Assembly (NCBI GenBank): GCA_947177695.1
Contig: CAMWVO010000063.1
Span: 1-8,202 of the forward strand
Length of the DNA: 8,202 bases
From: an uncultured Clostridia bacterium
GTDB lineage: Bacteria; Bacillota; Clostridia; Oscillospirales; Ruminococcaceae
Direction: 5' to 3'
A model generated the notes under the pieces. The model saw only the letters and a list, made by a program, of their open reading frames with translations, was not told where the DNA came from and did not search any database. Below, piece by piece: positions 1 through 7,000 of this stretch. The position numbers and the translations under genes were made by a program. The first letter of the stretch is position 1, and every line of letters begins with the position of its first letter.

Positions 1-1
1 T

Positions 2-122
2 CCGTTTTGGAACGAAAAGGATTTCGCCGCCTGCGGGCGGCGACCAAAGGGCTCCTCGCCCTTTGGAAACCTCGCCAGCTGGGCTCAGCTGGACCAGCTT
101 TAGTCGGCGGCTTTGCCGCCGA
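2..122. repeat. Intergenic cluster of four consecutive perfect hairpins
   Basis: This gene-free stretch holds four perfect inverted repeats in a row. Stem 24-31/36-43 (TCGCCGCC, 4-base loop) is followed directly by stem 44-52/58-66 (CCAAAGGGC, 5-base loop), then stem 75-81/86-92 (CCAGCTG, 4-base loop), then stem 104-111/115-122 (TCGGCGGC, 3-base loop). A weaker bulged pairing lies at 2-20. CCAGCT at 94-99 could also pair with AGCTGG at 87-92, giving an alternative fold. None of the stems is followed by a T-run on either strand, so they are not standard intrinsic terminators. Blocks from this cluster recur at 1520-1584 and 3081-3163. The look is that of a dispersed, non-coding palindromic element of Ruminococcus-like genomes, which is an impression from memory. 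It lies just downstream of the patatin gene and could protect its mRNA 3' end. Confidence 0.75.
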
Positions 123-163
123 AGAACCCGCACAATAGTACGCTAAATCAAAATTTACCTCCG

Positions 164-1009
164 TCAATGCACGACAGACATAAACGCCCGTATCTCATCG
201 GCACGGCTCTTGCCCGTTTCGTAGCCCTCCTGCCACACGGCGCGGAGAGTTTTCTCGTCCTTTTCAAAGCTGTTCAGCTTGTGGGACGGACGGAATATCA
301 GCGCTTTTCCTCGGCGTTCAAGCTCGTTGCAGAACTCGATCTGCTTATTGTAAAGCTTATGCCGCGTCAGCAGAAGCATTTCCATTTTCGGGTATTTGTG
401 CCTGATAAGCTGGCTCATGGCAACATTTCCCTTGCCGCACTTCTTGACAAAGCCCTCCGGCTGAGTAAGTATTATCACCACACGCGAGCAGCCGTCCTTG
501 AGAGCCTGCTTTACGCAGATCGGGGATGCAAGTCCGCCGTCAAAATAAGGCTTGCCGTCCAGTTCTATTGCGGGAAAATATCCCGGAATAGCACAGGTCG
601 CCCGCAGGAAATCGAATTTTTCGCTGTCCTCCAGAGCGTTTTTGAACTCGGCTTTTCCCGTTTCCGCGTTGGTAACGCCAACCAGACAAGTGCCCGTGTA
701 GCGTTTGAATTCATCGTAGTCAAAGGGTACAAGCTCGCGGGGAATGTCCCCGAAAACAAAGTCCAGACCGAACATACTGCGGCACTTTTTATAGTTGCCC
801 AAACCCAGATAGCGCTTGTCGTTTCGGTATTTTTCCAGTATCTCGATGTTCCTGCCGAACTGCTTTGACACATAGGACGCTCCGTTGGAAATACCCGCCG
901 AAACTCCCACGATATAGGGAAACTCTATCCCCTCCTCGATAAAAGCGTCCATAACGCCCGCCGAAAATATCCCGCGGAAAGTTCCGCCCTCTAAAACAAG
1001 TCCTGTCAT
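164..1009 (-). CDS. Patatin-like phospholipase family protein
   Basis: A 281-aa predicted serine acyl hydrolase acting on phospholipids or other acyl esters, probably cytoplasmic or loosely membrane associated, since no signal peptide or membrane segment is visible. The patatin fold is read from three motifs: the glycine-rich oxyanion loop LEGGTFRG at residues 6-13, the nucleophile elbow GVSAG at 35-39 (Ser37), and the DGG motif at 157-159, where Asp157 completes the Ser-Asp dyad. RATCAIPGYFPA at 136-147 is also typical of the family. Length and N-terminal layout match the bacterial YjjU-type subgroup. The reading frame stays open upstream to 1189, but ATG at 1009 is the clear start: AAAGGAG lies at 1019-1025, and the oxyanion motif must sit at the N-terminus. 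The start is one base after the stop of the 147-aa gene, so translation is likely coupled. The substrate cannot be read from the sequence. Confidence 0.9.
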   Translation of the reverse strand: MTGLVLEGGTFRGIFSAGVMDAFIEEGIEFPYIVGVSAGISNGASYVSKQFGRNIEILEKYRNDKRYLGLGNYKKCRSMFGLDFVFGDIPRELVPFDYDEFKRYTGTCLVGVTNAETGKAEFKNALEDSEKFDFLRATCAIPGYFPAIELDGKPYFDGGLASPICVKQALKDGCSRVVIILTQPEGFVKKCGKGNVAMSQLIRHKYPKMEMLLLTRHKLYNKQIEFCNELERRGKALIFRPSHKLNSFEKDEKTLRAVWQEGYETGKSRADEIRAFMSVVH

Positions 1010-1010
1010 T

Positions 1011-1454
1011 TTAATGTGCTCCTTTCGATATTTGGTCATAATAACCAAATGCCTTTTCATATATTTCCCGTGACTGCTGCTCATCGCCCCAAGACAGCGG
1101 GTCGTCAGCATAAGTGAGGACAGAAAACGGTTCATCGTCCTGAATGCAGCCCGGCAAACTTTCCCACAGCGAATACATTTTTTGTCCAAATCGTTCAGTA
1201 ATACCGCATGATCGGCAATATTCCTTAAGTTCTTTCATCATCGTTCTGCCAAAACATATTTTGTCAAGCCCGCCGTAATCAAACCGCGAAATTACACTTG
1301 CCGCAGCTTTTTCAGTGTTTCCCATACACTCAAGTTCCAAAAGATAATCGTCATTCGGATTTTCCAAAAAAATCCTGTCAAGCCAGTTGCTGAAAAGTTC
1401 GTCTGTAACTATGTCCTCGCACATTAGGATCGCATATACCAAAAGTTCGTTCAT
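1011..1454 (-). CDS. Hypothetical acidic protein, first gene of the patatin operon
   Basis: A 147-aa soluble protein with no family I can name. It is acidic, has no signal peptide or membrane segment, and carries six cysteines (12, 43, 67, 80, 83, 103), including a CRSC pair at 80-83 that has no second CxxC to form an obvious metal site. The N-terminal half is predominantly helical in character (ELLVYAILMCEDIVTDELFSNWL). The C-terminal half holds LWESLPG at 96-102 and YADDPLSWGDEQ at 115-126, which look like conserved surface motifs. The start is ATG at 1454 with GGAGGAA at 1461-1467, 6 bases upstream. The stop is one base from the patatin ATG, so the two are almost certainly co-transcribed and translationally coupled. 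That suggests a linked role or simple co-expression. The gene is real by ribosome binding site and context; its function is unknown. Confidence 0.75.
   Translation of the reverse strand: MNELLVYAILMCEDIVTDELFSNWLDRIFLENPNDDYLLELECMGNTEKAAASVISRFDYGGLDKICFGRTMMKELKEYCRSCGITERFGQKMYSLWESLPGCIQDDEPFSVLTYADDPLSWGDEQQSREIYEKAFGYYDQISKGAH
1019..1025 (-). promoter_or_regulatory. Ribosome binding site fixing the patatin start
   Basis: AAAGGAG on the minus strand lies 9 bases before ATG 1009 and inside the last codons of the upstream 147-aa gene. It decides against the longer open frame reaching 1189 and implies coupled translation of the pair. Confidence 0.75.
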
Positions 1455-1471
1455 AAATTATTCCTCCGCTG

Positions 1472-1500
1472 TTGCGAAAAATATCTTTTTATGTTATACT
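1472..1500 (+). promoter_or_regulatory. Sigma-A-type promoter for the C39-like peptidase
   Basis: TTGCGA at 1472-1477 is separated by exactly 17 bases from TATACT at 1495-1500. A TG at 1492-1493 forms an extended -10 (TGTTATACT). Transcription would begin near 1507 and leave a leader of about 117 bases before ATG 1624. The same gap must also hold the promoter of the leftward 147-aa/patatin operon. On the minus strand only TATAGT or TATAAC around 1496-1506 is available, without a convincing -35, so that promoter is not called. Confidence 0.65.
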
Positions 1501-1519
1501 ATAAATATCTTGCGGAAAA

Positions 1520-1584
1520 GCTGAGCCTTTACCCCTGCCGCCTTTTATGGTTATGGCGGCAGCTCTTGTTCCCGAGACGAAAAA
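1520..1584 (+). repeat. Second intergenic repeat copy, in the peptidase leader
   Basis: This segment carries GCTGAGCC (1520-1527), ACCCCTGCCGCC (1531-1542) with its palindromic partner GGCGGCAG (1555-1562), and CCCGAGACGAAAAA (1571-1584). The first and last blocks match the minus-strand copy at 3163-3081 exactly, in the same order and the same orientation relative to the downstream gene. Spacing between blocks differs, which argues for indels or module exchange inside a common element. Confidence 0.55.
1535..1562 (+). promoter_or_regulatory. Perfect 8-bp hairpin in the C39-like peptidase leader
   Basis: CTGCCGCC at 1535-1542 pairs perfectly with GGCGGCAG at 1555-1562 around a 12-base, A/T-rich loop. 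It lies wholly inside the predicted 5' leader, about 60 bases before the start codon. No T-run follows, so a simple terminator is unlikely; an mRNA-stabilising or regulatory structure is possible. Its GCCGCC arm belongs to the repeat blocks shared with the gaps at 1-145 and 3081-3163. Confidence 0.5.
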
Positions 1585-1609
1585 CAGTTTGGATACAAAA
1601 ATTACACAA

Positions 1610-1617
1610 AAGGAGGT
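1610..1617 (+). promoter_or_regulatory. Strong ribosome binding site of the C39-like peptidase
   Basis: AAGGAGGT is a near-complete match to the 16S anti-Shine-Dalgarno complement, 6 bases before ATG 1624. It fixes the start of the peptidase. Confidence 0.8.
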
Positions 1618-1623
1618 CGGCGC

Positions 1624-2469
1624 ATGAGAAACAAACTGCTTGTAATAACCCTCGGCATATGCACGGCGGTGTGTACCGTTATTGCAGACTACGCCTACAC
1701 GGGACAGGTCTTTGACGAACGCTTTGACGAGATAACCCGCTATGATGCCCTTAACGCCGACCCTCATTCGCTTTACGGCGGCTATACCGTCGAAGAGCTG
1801 GGAGAAGGCTACGAAAAACCGTCGGAGGTTTTCGGAAAAGTCCTGCTGGACGTCCCCATCATCAATCAGTATCCCGAACTGCCCGTGGGCTGCGAGATTA
1901 CCAGCGCGGCGTCGGTTTTGCAGTACCTTGGCTTTGACGCCGACAAGCTTTACCTTACCGACAATTACCTTATCTGCGACAATAATTTTACATACGACGA
2001 CCGGATGGTGTCCCACGGTCCCGACCCCTACAAGGTGTTTGCGGGAGACCCCTACAAATGGGGATACGGCTGCTTCGCGCCCGTTATCGTGGATACCCTG
2101 AACAGGTACTTCGCCGACACGAACCCGAATTATGAAGCGGTCTCGCCGGAGGACATAAACGCCGCCGACATTGAAAAGCTGCTGAACGAGGGCGTGCCCA
2201 TGATAGTCTGGGCGAGCCGCGGCATGAAATCATACAACTACCGCGAGCCTGCCGAGTGGCTTCTCAACGATACGGGAGAGCCTTTCACGTGGATAGGAAA
2301 TTCCCACACCCTTGTTCTGTGCGGCTACGACAGCGCCTGCTATTACTTCATGGACTGCGACGACAAGGACGAGATCACGCCATATCTGAAAGAACGCTTC
2401 CTCAACCGCTTTGCCGAAAACGGAAGCCAGTGCGTTGTCATAAAGATAAAGGACGGAGAAGATCAGTAG
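1624..2469 (+). CDS. Exported C39-like cysteine peptidase (Peptidase_C39_2 type)
   Basis: A 281-aa protein of the papain-like C39_2 group (YvpB-like in bacilli). Residues 1-21 form a hydrophobic signal peptide or signal anchor after MRNK, with no clear lipobox, so the enzyme should act outside the membrane. The domain begins at LDVPIINQYPELPVGCEITSAA: Gln82 is the likely oxyanion residue and Cys90 the nucleophile. The active-site His is His228 in GNSHTLVLCGYD, and Asp244 in YYFMDCDD is the probable third member. The region 191-226, with the VPMIVW strand and the tryptophan-rich run up to the histidine, also fits the family. It lacks the ABC and membrane domains of bacteriocin-processing C39 transporters and no precursor peptide gene is near, so leader-peptide cleavage is not supported; a cell-wall or surface-protein role is more likely. 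It has its own promoter at 1472-1500 and ends tail to tail with the membrane-protein gene. Confidence 0.85.
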   Translation: MRNKLLVITLGICTAVCTVIADYAYTGQVFDERFDEITRYDALNADPHSLYGGYTVEELGEGYEKPSEVFGKVLLDVPIINQYPELPVGCEITSAASVLQYLGFDADKLYLTDNYLICDNNFTYDDRMVSHGPDPYKVFAGDPYKWGYGCFAPVIVDTLNRYFADTNPNYEAVSPEDINAADIEKLLNEGVPMIVWASRGMKSYNYREPAEWLLNDTGEPFTWIGNSHTLVLCGYDSACYYFMDCDDKDEITPYLKERFLNRFAENGSQCVVIKIKDGEDQ

Positions 2470-3023
2470 GCGTAAATGTGCGCCACTATATAAAGCAGTG
2501 AGAAGCTTAACGCTTCCGACACAAACGCGAAAACGGCAGCCCAGACTATTGTTATGACGGGCTGCTCTTTTATTGCCGCCGCGCCTTTGGGTGCGGGAGC
2601 GTTCATTCCCTTGGGAGCTTTTTTACCCGGCGTTTCCGCGCTGCCGAACGTCCACACGTTTATCAGTCCGTGGACGATCAGCGCGATAACGCAGATGTAG
2701 AAACGCTCCCCGAATGCAAATATTGAAAATGCAAAGTCCGCCGCAATAAGCAGCAGTACGTTCAGCAATACCGTTTTGGAAAAGCTGAGACCTGTTTTAG
2801 TCAGCTTCGTGAACAGCCAGAAAAGCGGCAGGAGCACCACTCCGTTAAGCAGCAGAAGCTGAATATTGCTTCCCACAATGCTTGTCTTATAGAAGAAAAA
2901 CGAGTAGAACTGCATGGGAAAAGCATTCCACAGGAACATCCATACCAGCACGAAGCCTATGGCTCCAAGTGCAAAAATTCCTCGTCTTTTTGGCGTAAAC
3001 CAGTCGTCTAAAAGTTTAAACAA
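2463..3023 (-). CDS. Hypothetical multi-spanning membrane protein, TTG start
   Basis: A 186-aa integral membrane protein that I cannot assign to a named family. About five membrane segments are visible: residues 15-33, 54-72, 84-103, 107-127 and 156-181. The N-terminus (MFKLLDDWFTPKRRG) is a short amphipathic, basic cytoplasmic stretch. Residues 128-153 form a loop rich in Lys, Pro and Ala, with two KAPKG/APKG-like repeats. No catalytic motif is seen. The start is TTG at 3023, chosen because AAAGG at 3033-3037 lies 9 bases upstream and the next methionine (residue 29) would cut away the first membrane segment. The 3' end overlaps the convergent C39-like peptidase gene by 7 bases. A candidate promoter lies at 3100-3129. 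Confidence 0.75.
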   Translation of the reverse strand: MFKLLDDWFTPKRRGIFALGAIGFVLVWMFLWNAFPMQFYSFFFYKTSIVGSNIQLLLLNGVVLLPLFWLFTKLTKTGLSFSKTVLLNVLLLIAADFAFSIFAFGERFYICVIALIVHGLINVWTFGSAETPGKKAPKGMNAPAPKGAAAIKEQPVITIVWAAVFAFVSEALSFSLLYIVAHIYAY

Positions 3024-3032
3024 AATAATCAG

Positions 3033-3037
3033 CCTTT
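3033..3037 (-). promoter_or_regulatory. Ribosome binding site supporting the TTG start
   Basis: AAAGG within AGAAAGG on the minus strand is 9 bases from TTG 3023. No ATG with a comparable site exists at the N-terminus, so the rare start codon is preferred. It may keep expression low. Confidence 0.55.
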
Positions 3038-3080
3038 CTTTTTAGTGTTGCCCTTTCGTGTTATCCTTATATCAAAAGTA

Positions 3081-3163
3081 TTTTTCGTCTCGGGAGAATA
3101 GTATAGTTACTCGCTTTAGACGGCGGCAAAGGGTTGACTGAACTTTGTTCAGTTGGCTCAGCC
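3081..3163 (-). repeat. Intergenic repeat copy sharing blocks with two other gaps
   Basis: Read on the minus strand, this segment contains GCTGAGCC (3162-3155), a perfect 7-bp hairpin ACTGAAC/GTTCAGT (3137-3153, 3-base loop), ACCC-TTT-GCCGCC (3134-3122), CTAAAGC (3119-3113) and CCCGAGACGAAAAA (3094-3081). GCTGAGCC, ACCC-CT-GCCGCC and the identical 14-mer recur in the same order at 1520-1584 on the plus strand. GCTTTAG-N-CGGCGGC (plus 3113-3127) recurs at 97-111, and GCTGAGCC also occurs at 82-89. The copies differ between the blocks, so this is a modular or degenerate repeat family. It starts directly after the transporter stop codon and ends within the leader of the membrane-protein gene. 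Confidence 0.6.
3100..3129 (-). promoter_or_regulatory. Candidate promoter of the small membrane-protein gene
   Basis: On the minus strand TTGCCG (3129-3124) is 18 bases from TATACT (3105-3100). Transcription would begin near 3093 and leave a leader of about 70 bases. The promoter lies inside the repeat copy at 3081-3163, so the repeat may supply it. The -35 matches consensus in only its first three bases. Confidence 0.45.
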
Positions 3164-3164
3164 T

Positions 3165-4055
3165 TTATGCAGTTTCTCTTTTGTTGTTCTGTATGAACGT
3201 CCAGACCGCCGAGCCTATTATTATAACGTATCCTATAATGCTGAGCGGCACGGGTGTCTGACCGAAAATAAAATATCCCGCAACCGCGGAAAATATCACC
3301 TGAGAGTAGTCGAAAACAGATACTTCTTTTGCGGGAGCGTATGAGTACGCGCCTGTAATGGCAAACTGTCCTCCCGCGGCGAAAAGTCCCGTGAGGATAA
3401 GTATGCCGAGCTGCTTTGCCGACATGGGAGCGAAGTCCGCAAGCATTATGGGCAGAGCCGCAGTGCAGGAAAATACCGAAAAGCAGAAAACGATAAGCGC
3501 GCTTTTTTCGCCCCGCTGCTTCATATAGCGCACAAAGGTGTACGCCGCTCCCGCGCCCATTCCTCCCGCAAAGCCGATAAGTGAGGGGACAAGCTCCATG
3601 TTTGAAAAGGTGGGACGGATAATGAAAAGACTGCCGCAAAAGGCAAGAATTACCGCCGCAACCTGTGCGGGAGAGGCTTTTTCTTTCAGAATTATTATCG
3701 AGAATACCACCGCGAAAAACGGTGAAAGCTTGTTGAGCATCGAAGCGTCCGCAAGAGCAAGGTGGTCGACCGCGTAAAAATTGCAGAACACGCCCACAGT
3801 CCCGCAGACCGCCCTCATAAGCATTGCAAAGCCGCAGCCTTTTTGTATTTTCAGCGGCGTGCGGCTTCTGACCAGCATTACCGCCGCAAAGACCGCAGCT
3901 ACCGCGTTGCGGAAAAAGCTTTTCTGTATCGAGGGCAGGTCTCCCGACAGTCTCACGCAGGCGTTCATTCCCGTAAAGCACACCGCCGACAGGATTATCA
4001 GCAGCACCGCCATATTCTTTTTGCTTATCTTCACAGTGCCTAATGTTCCTTTCAT
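3165..4055 (-). CDS. DMT-superfamily (EamA-type) transporter
   Basis: A predicted 296-aa inner-membrane carrier with about ten membrane segments arranged as two EamA repeats, roughly residues 15-146 and 157-287. Family-like features are the charged R49-N50 after the second helix region, LNKLSPFFAVVFSIIILKEK at 108-126 closing the first repeat, and the matching YSQVIFSAVAGYFIFGQ at 250-266 in the second. Members move small metabolites such as amino acids, nucleotides or S-adenosylmethionine; the substrate here is not readable. The frame is open to 4154, but that extension only overlaps the kinase gene. ATG 4055 is the best methionine, although its ribosome binding site is poor (GGAAC, too far). 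GTG 4034, with AAAGGA about 12 bases upstream, and ATG 4013 are alternatives, and all keep the first helix. It follows the kinase stop by 17 bases with no promoter, so it is probably co-transcribed. Confidence 0.85.
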   Translation of the reverse strand: MKGTLGTVKISKKNMAVLLIILSAVCFTGMNACVRLSGDLPSIQKSFFRNAVAAVFAAVMLVRSRTPLKIQKGCGFAMLMRAVCGTVGVFCNFYAVDHLALADASMLNKLSPFFAVVFSIIILKEKASPAQVAAVILAFCGSLFIIRPTFSNMELVPSLIGFAGGMGAGAAYTFVRYMKQRGEKSALIVFCFSVFSCTAALPIMLADFAPMSAKQLGILILTGLFAAGGQFAITGAYSYAPAKEVSVFDYSQVIFSAVAGYFIFGQTPVPLSIIGYVIIIGSAVWTFIQNNKRETA

Positions 4056-4072
4056 GCCATGCAGCCGGCGTT

Positions 4073-7000
4073 TTAGTTCCGCCAAATTCGGCGGAACGTG
4101 TCCATGACCTTTTTCATGTCTATGGGCTTTGTCAGATGTCCGTTCATGCCGCATTCAACGGACTTTTTCATGTCCTCGTCGAATGCGTTTGCGGTCATGG
4201 CGATTATGGGTATCTTAGCCGCGTCCGGTCTGTCGGATCCGCGTATGCGCTTTGTGGCTTCGATACCGTCCATGACGGGCATTCTTATATCCATGAGTAT
4301 GGCGTCGTAGTACCCTTCTGCGGAGGCTTCAAATTTTTCGGCGGCTTCCTGACCGTTTGAGGCGGTCTCGGTGAGTATTCCCTCCTCGCCGATAAGGGTG
4401 CAGGCGATCTCCGCGTTAAGCTCGTCGTCCTCGGCGATAAGTATTCTCTTACCAGAAACATCGGCTGGCTCATTTGTGTCCTCGTCGGTTTCCGCGGGGG
4501 CTTCCGTGACCTTCATAGGCAGGGTGAAGAAGAACTCCGAACCATCGCCCATAACGCTTGTCACCTCAAGAGTACCTCCGAGAAGTCTGACAAGATTGCT
4601 GCATATGGCAAGTCCCAGACCCGTTCCGCCGTATTTTCTCACGGTATCCGCGTCAGCCTGCTCGAAGCTGTTGAATATCCTGCCGAGATTTTCCTCGCTT
4701 ATTCCTATGCCCGTGTCCTTTACCGAGAAGAAAACATTTACCTCTCCCTCGGTCTCCGAATCGGTCTCGATCACTTTCAGGTATATCCCGCCGCTCTCGG
4801 TGAACTTCACCGCGTTGCCAAGGATATTCACCATTATCTGGTTCAGCTTGAGAGGGTCTCCCAAAAGGTGCGGATTTTGGATATCCGTCTCTACCCGCAG
4901 CCATATGCCCTTGCTTTCGGTCTGTACCCTTATCATGGTATCCAGTCTGCCGATAAGCTCGTCAAGGTCAAGATAGGTTTCCTCGGAGGTCATTTTGCCG
5001 CTTTCGATACGGGACATATCCAGAATATCATTGATAAGCGACATAAGGTAGCGGGACGAGCTGTCGATTTTTTTCAGGCACTCCATCACGGAAGTGTCCG
5101 CGTCCTCGCAGGACATAGCGATAGCGGTCATGCCTATGATAGCGTTCATGGGAGTTCTTATCTCGTGGGACATCTTTGACAGGAATTCGCTTTTAGCCTT
5201 GCTTTCGCGGCTCGTTCTGGATTTTGAGATGTACGCCGAGATTACTTTTGTAAGCTCCTTCATGCAGGTGATAAGCTCCTCGTCGGATCTTTCCGTCCTG
5301 CATTCGTACACTATCGCGCCCGAAATAAGGTCATTGTCCAGCATTGGAACGGAATAAGCGGTACCGTCGGCAACTGCCTTGCCCTCGCCGTGAACAGCGT
5401 CACGCTCAAAGAAAGCCGCGTCAGCGATCTTGCAGCTGCTGTTTTTAAATTCCTGTTCCAGATCGGCAAAGGCTGCTTTTCCGTACACATAGGTCTTGAC
5501 CTCGATCGGAGCCATTTCCGCCGCGCACCACTGGTTCGATATCCTCAGCGTGAAGTAGTCCCTGTTCATGTCGAAAATAACTATCCTCTGCATATCGAGA
5601 GTTCTTCCAGCCTTGCTCAGCAGAGCATGGAGTGCTGCTTCAAAGTCGGAGGATTTCTCAAAGATATTGAAAGCAAAGGATACTATATCCATGTTTTCCT
5701 CGGCGACGGTGTGCGCCGCAAGAGGAGAACTTTTCACGCCCGCATTTCTGAACTCGTTCACAAAATCGTCTCTGCCGCTTACCTCGTCGGCAAAAACTAT
5801 CCCGCCGAACTCGCTTTTGAAACGGTACGCCGCCTCGGAAGCGAACCTTATTTTAAGTCTTGAGGAGGACAGCGGCTCGTCGGCATACTTTATATACGCG
5901 CCGATAACGCATTCTATCTTAATGCTGCCGCTGCTGTATATTTCCGAAATGCCGTCCATTATCCTGCGGAAAAGCTTCCTTGCCTCGTCCCTTGAATTAA
6001 GGGGCGTAAGAATGACAAATTCGTCCATCATGCCGCGGTAAACGATGCAGTCCTCGGGAACGGTCTTTTTTATCACCAGCGCGGCTTCCTCCAGCACGGC
6101 GTCGCAGAACGGCCAGCCGCAGCTTTCGTACATTTTCTCCATATCGGCGATCCTTACTATTGCCGATATAAAGGGCTTGCCCTGCATATTCTGTGAAAAT
6201 CTGGTCGCAAGCACATCGCCGTACTCGCTTTTGTAAAGATTTGTGACAGGATCCAGGCGTTCTCTTTCAAGCTGTCTCTGCTCCCGCTCCTTTTCCTCGG
6301 TAACGTTTTTGGAGCTTGCGATCACCCGCATAAGCTTTCCGTCCGAGTCGTAAACGCTCTTGTATTTCAGCAGTATCCATAAATAGCTTGACGAATCCTT
6401 TGCAGCCCTCAGTCTGATATAGACGCCCTTTTTATGAGCAACGCCGTCAAGAAAGTCCGTCATATAGGGCATATCCTCAGCATGGCAGACGCTTCCCGAC
6501 GCAACCATCTCTCTGAATTTTTCGTATATCTTTGTCTGCGTATCCTCGCCGTCTCTGGACTTGAAGTTATAAAGATAAAGCGTGTCGTTTTTGCAGTCGT
6601 ATTCCAGTATGCTGTCGTTGGAGCTTTGTACCGCCAGCATATATCTTTCCCGTTCCGTGGCAAGCTCGTTCTGATATTCGATGCGCTTTACGCTCAGCTC
6701 GCTGAGCGCGCCAGAAAGATCGTTTATCTCGGATATGTTTGTCTTGATATGTTCGATATGACCGTGCTCTCCAGCTTTTTTCACGCTTGCCGAAAGAGCC
6801 CTGACAGGCTTGATGATCCTGCCCGAAGCGATGAATACAACGGTAAAGCCCACAACCGACGAGATCAGCGCCGCCGCCGCAAGCTTAAGGTTTATCTCCG
6901 AGGTGTCGGCATAAATGCTGTCCCTGTCGGAAACAGCCGCCGCATACCACCTTTCTGAGCTGTACGGCGAATTGTCGGGATAAAGACGCATTTCGTTCAT

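Noticed and set aside
24..122. The hairpins as rho-independent terminators or a CRISPR array
   Set aside because: No T-run follows any stem on either strand, and the units differ in sequence with no regular spacer and repeat structure.
113..868. Plus-strand 251-codon frame opposite the patatin gene
   Set aside because: The opposite frame has all patatin motifs. This one shows no domain and begins inside a hairpin cluster.
1010..1189. N-terminal 60-residue extension of the patatin protein
   Set aside because: It overlaps the 147-aa gene, is Cys/Arg/Met-rich, and precedes an excellent ribosome binding site and the oxyanion motif that belongs at the N-terminus.
164..1454. Patatin plus partner as a CBASS-type antiphage effector operon
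   Set aside because: Patatin effectors occur in CBASS, but no CD-NTase or other defence gene is present and the partner resembles none. The YjjU-like layout fits an ordinary hydrolase better.
1489..2016. Minus-strand 175-codon frame opposite the C39-like peptidase
   Set aside because: It is antisense to a convincing catalytic domain, has no supporting start signal, and covers the peptidase promoter.
1624..2469. C39 peptidase as part of a bacteriocin export system
   Set aside because: No ABC transporter, double-glycine precursor or immunity gene is visible, and the protein has a signal sequence rather than a transporter fusion.
3067..3981. A 304-codon minus-strand frame overlapping the transporter
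   Set aside because: It is a shifted-frame shadow, rich in Arg, Cys and Gly, over a clear EamA-family gene and has no ribosome binding site.
4098..6958. Many plus-strand open frames of 60 to 200 codons opposite the kinase gene
   Set aside because: They are antisense shadows of a single intact 1320-aa reading frame with recognisable domains, have low-complexity Ser/Arg-rich composition, and lack ribosome binding sites.
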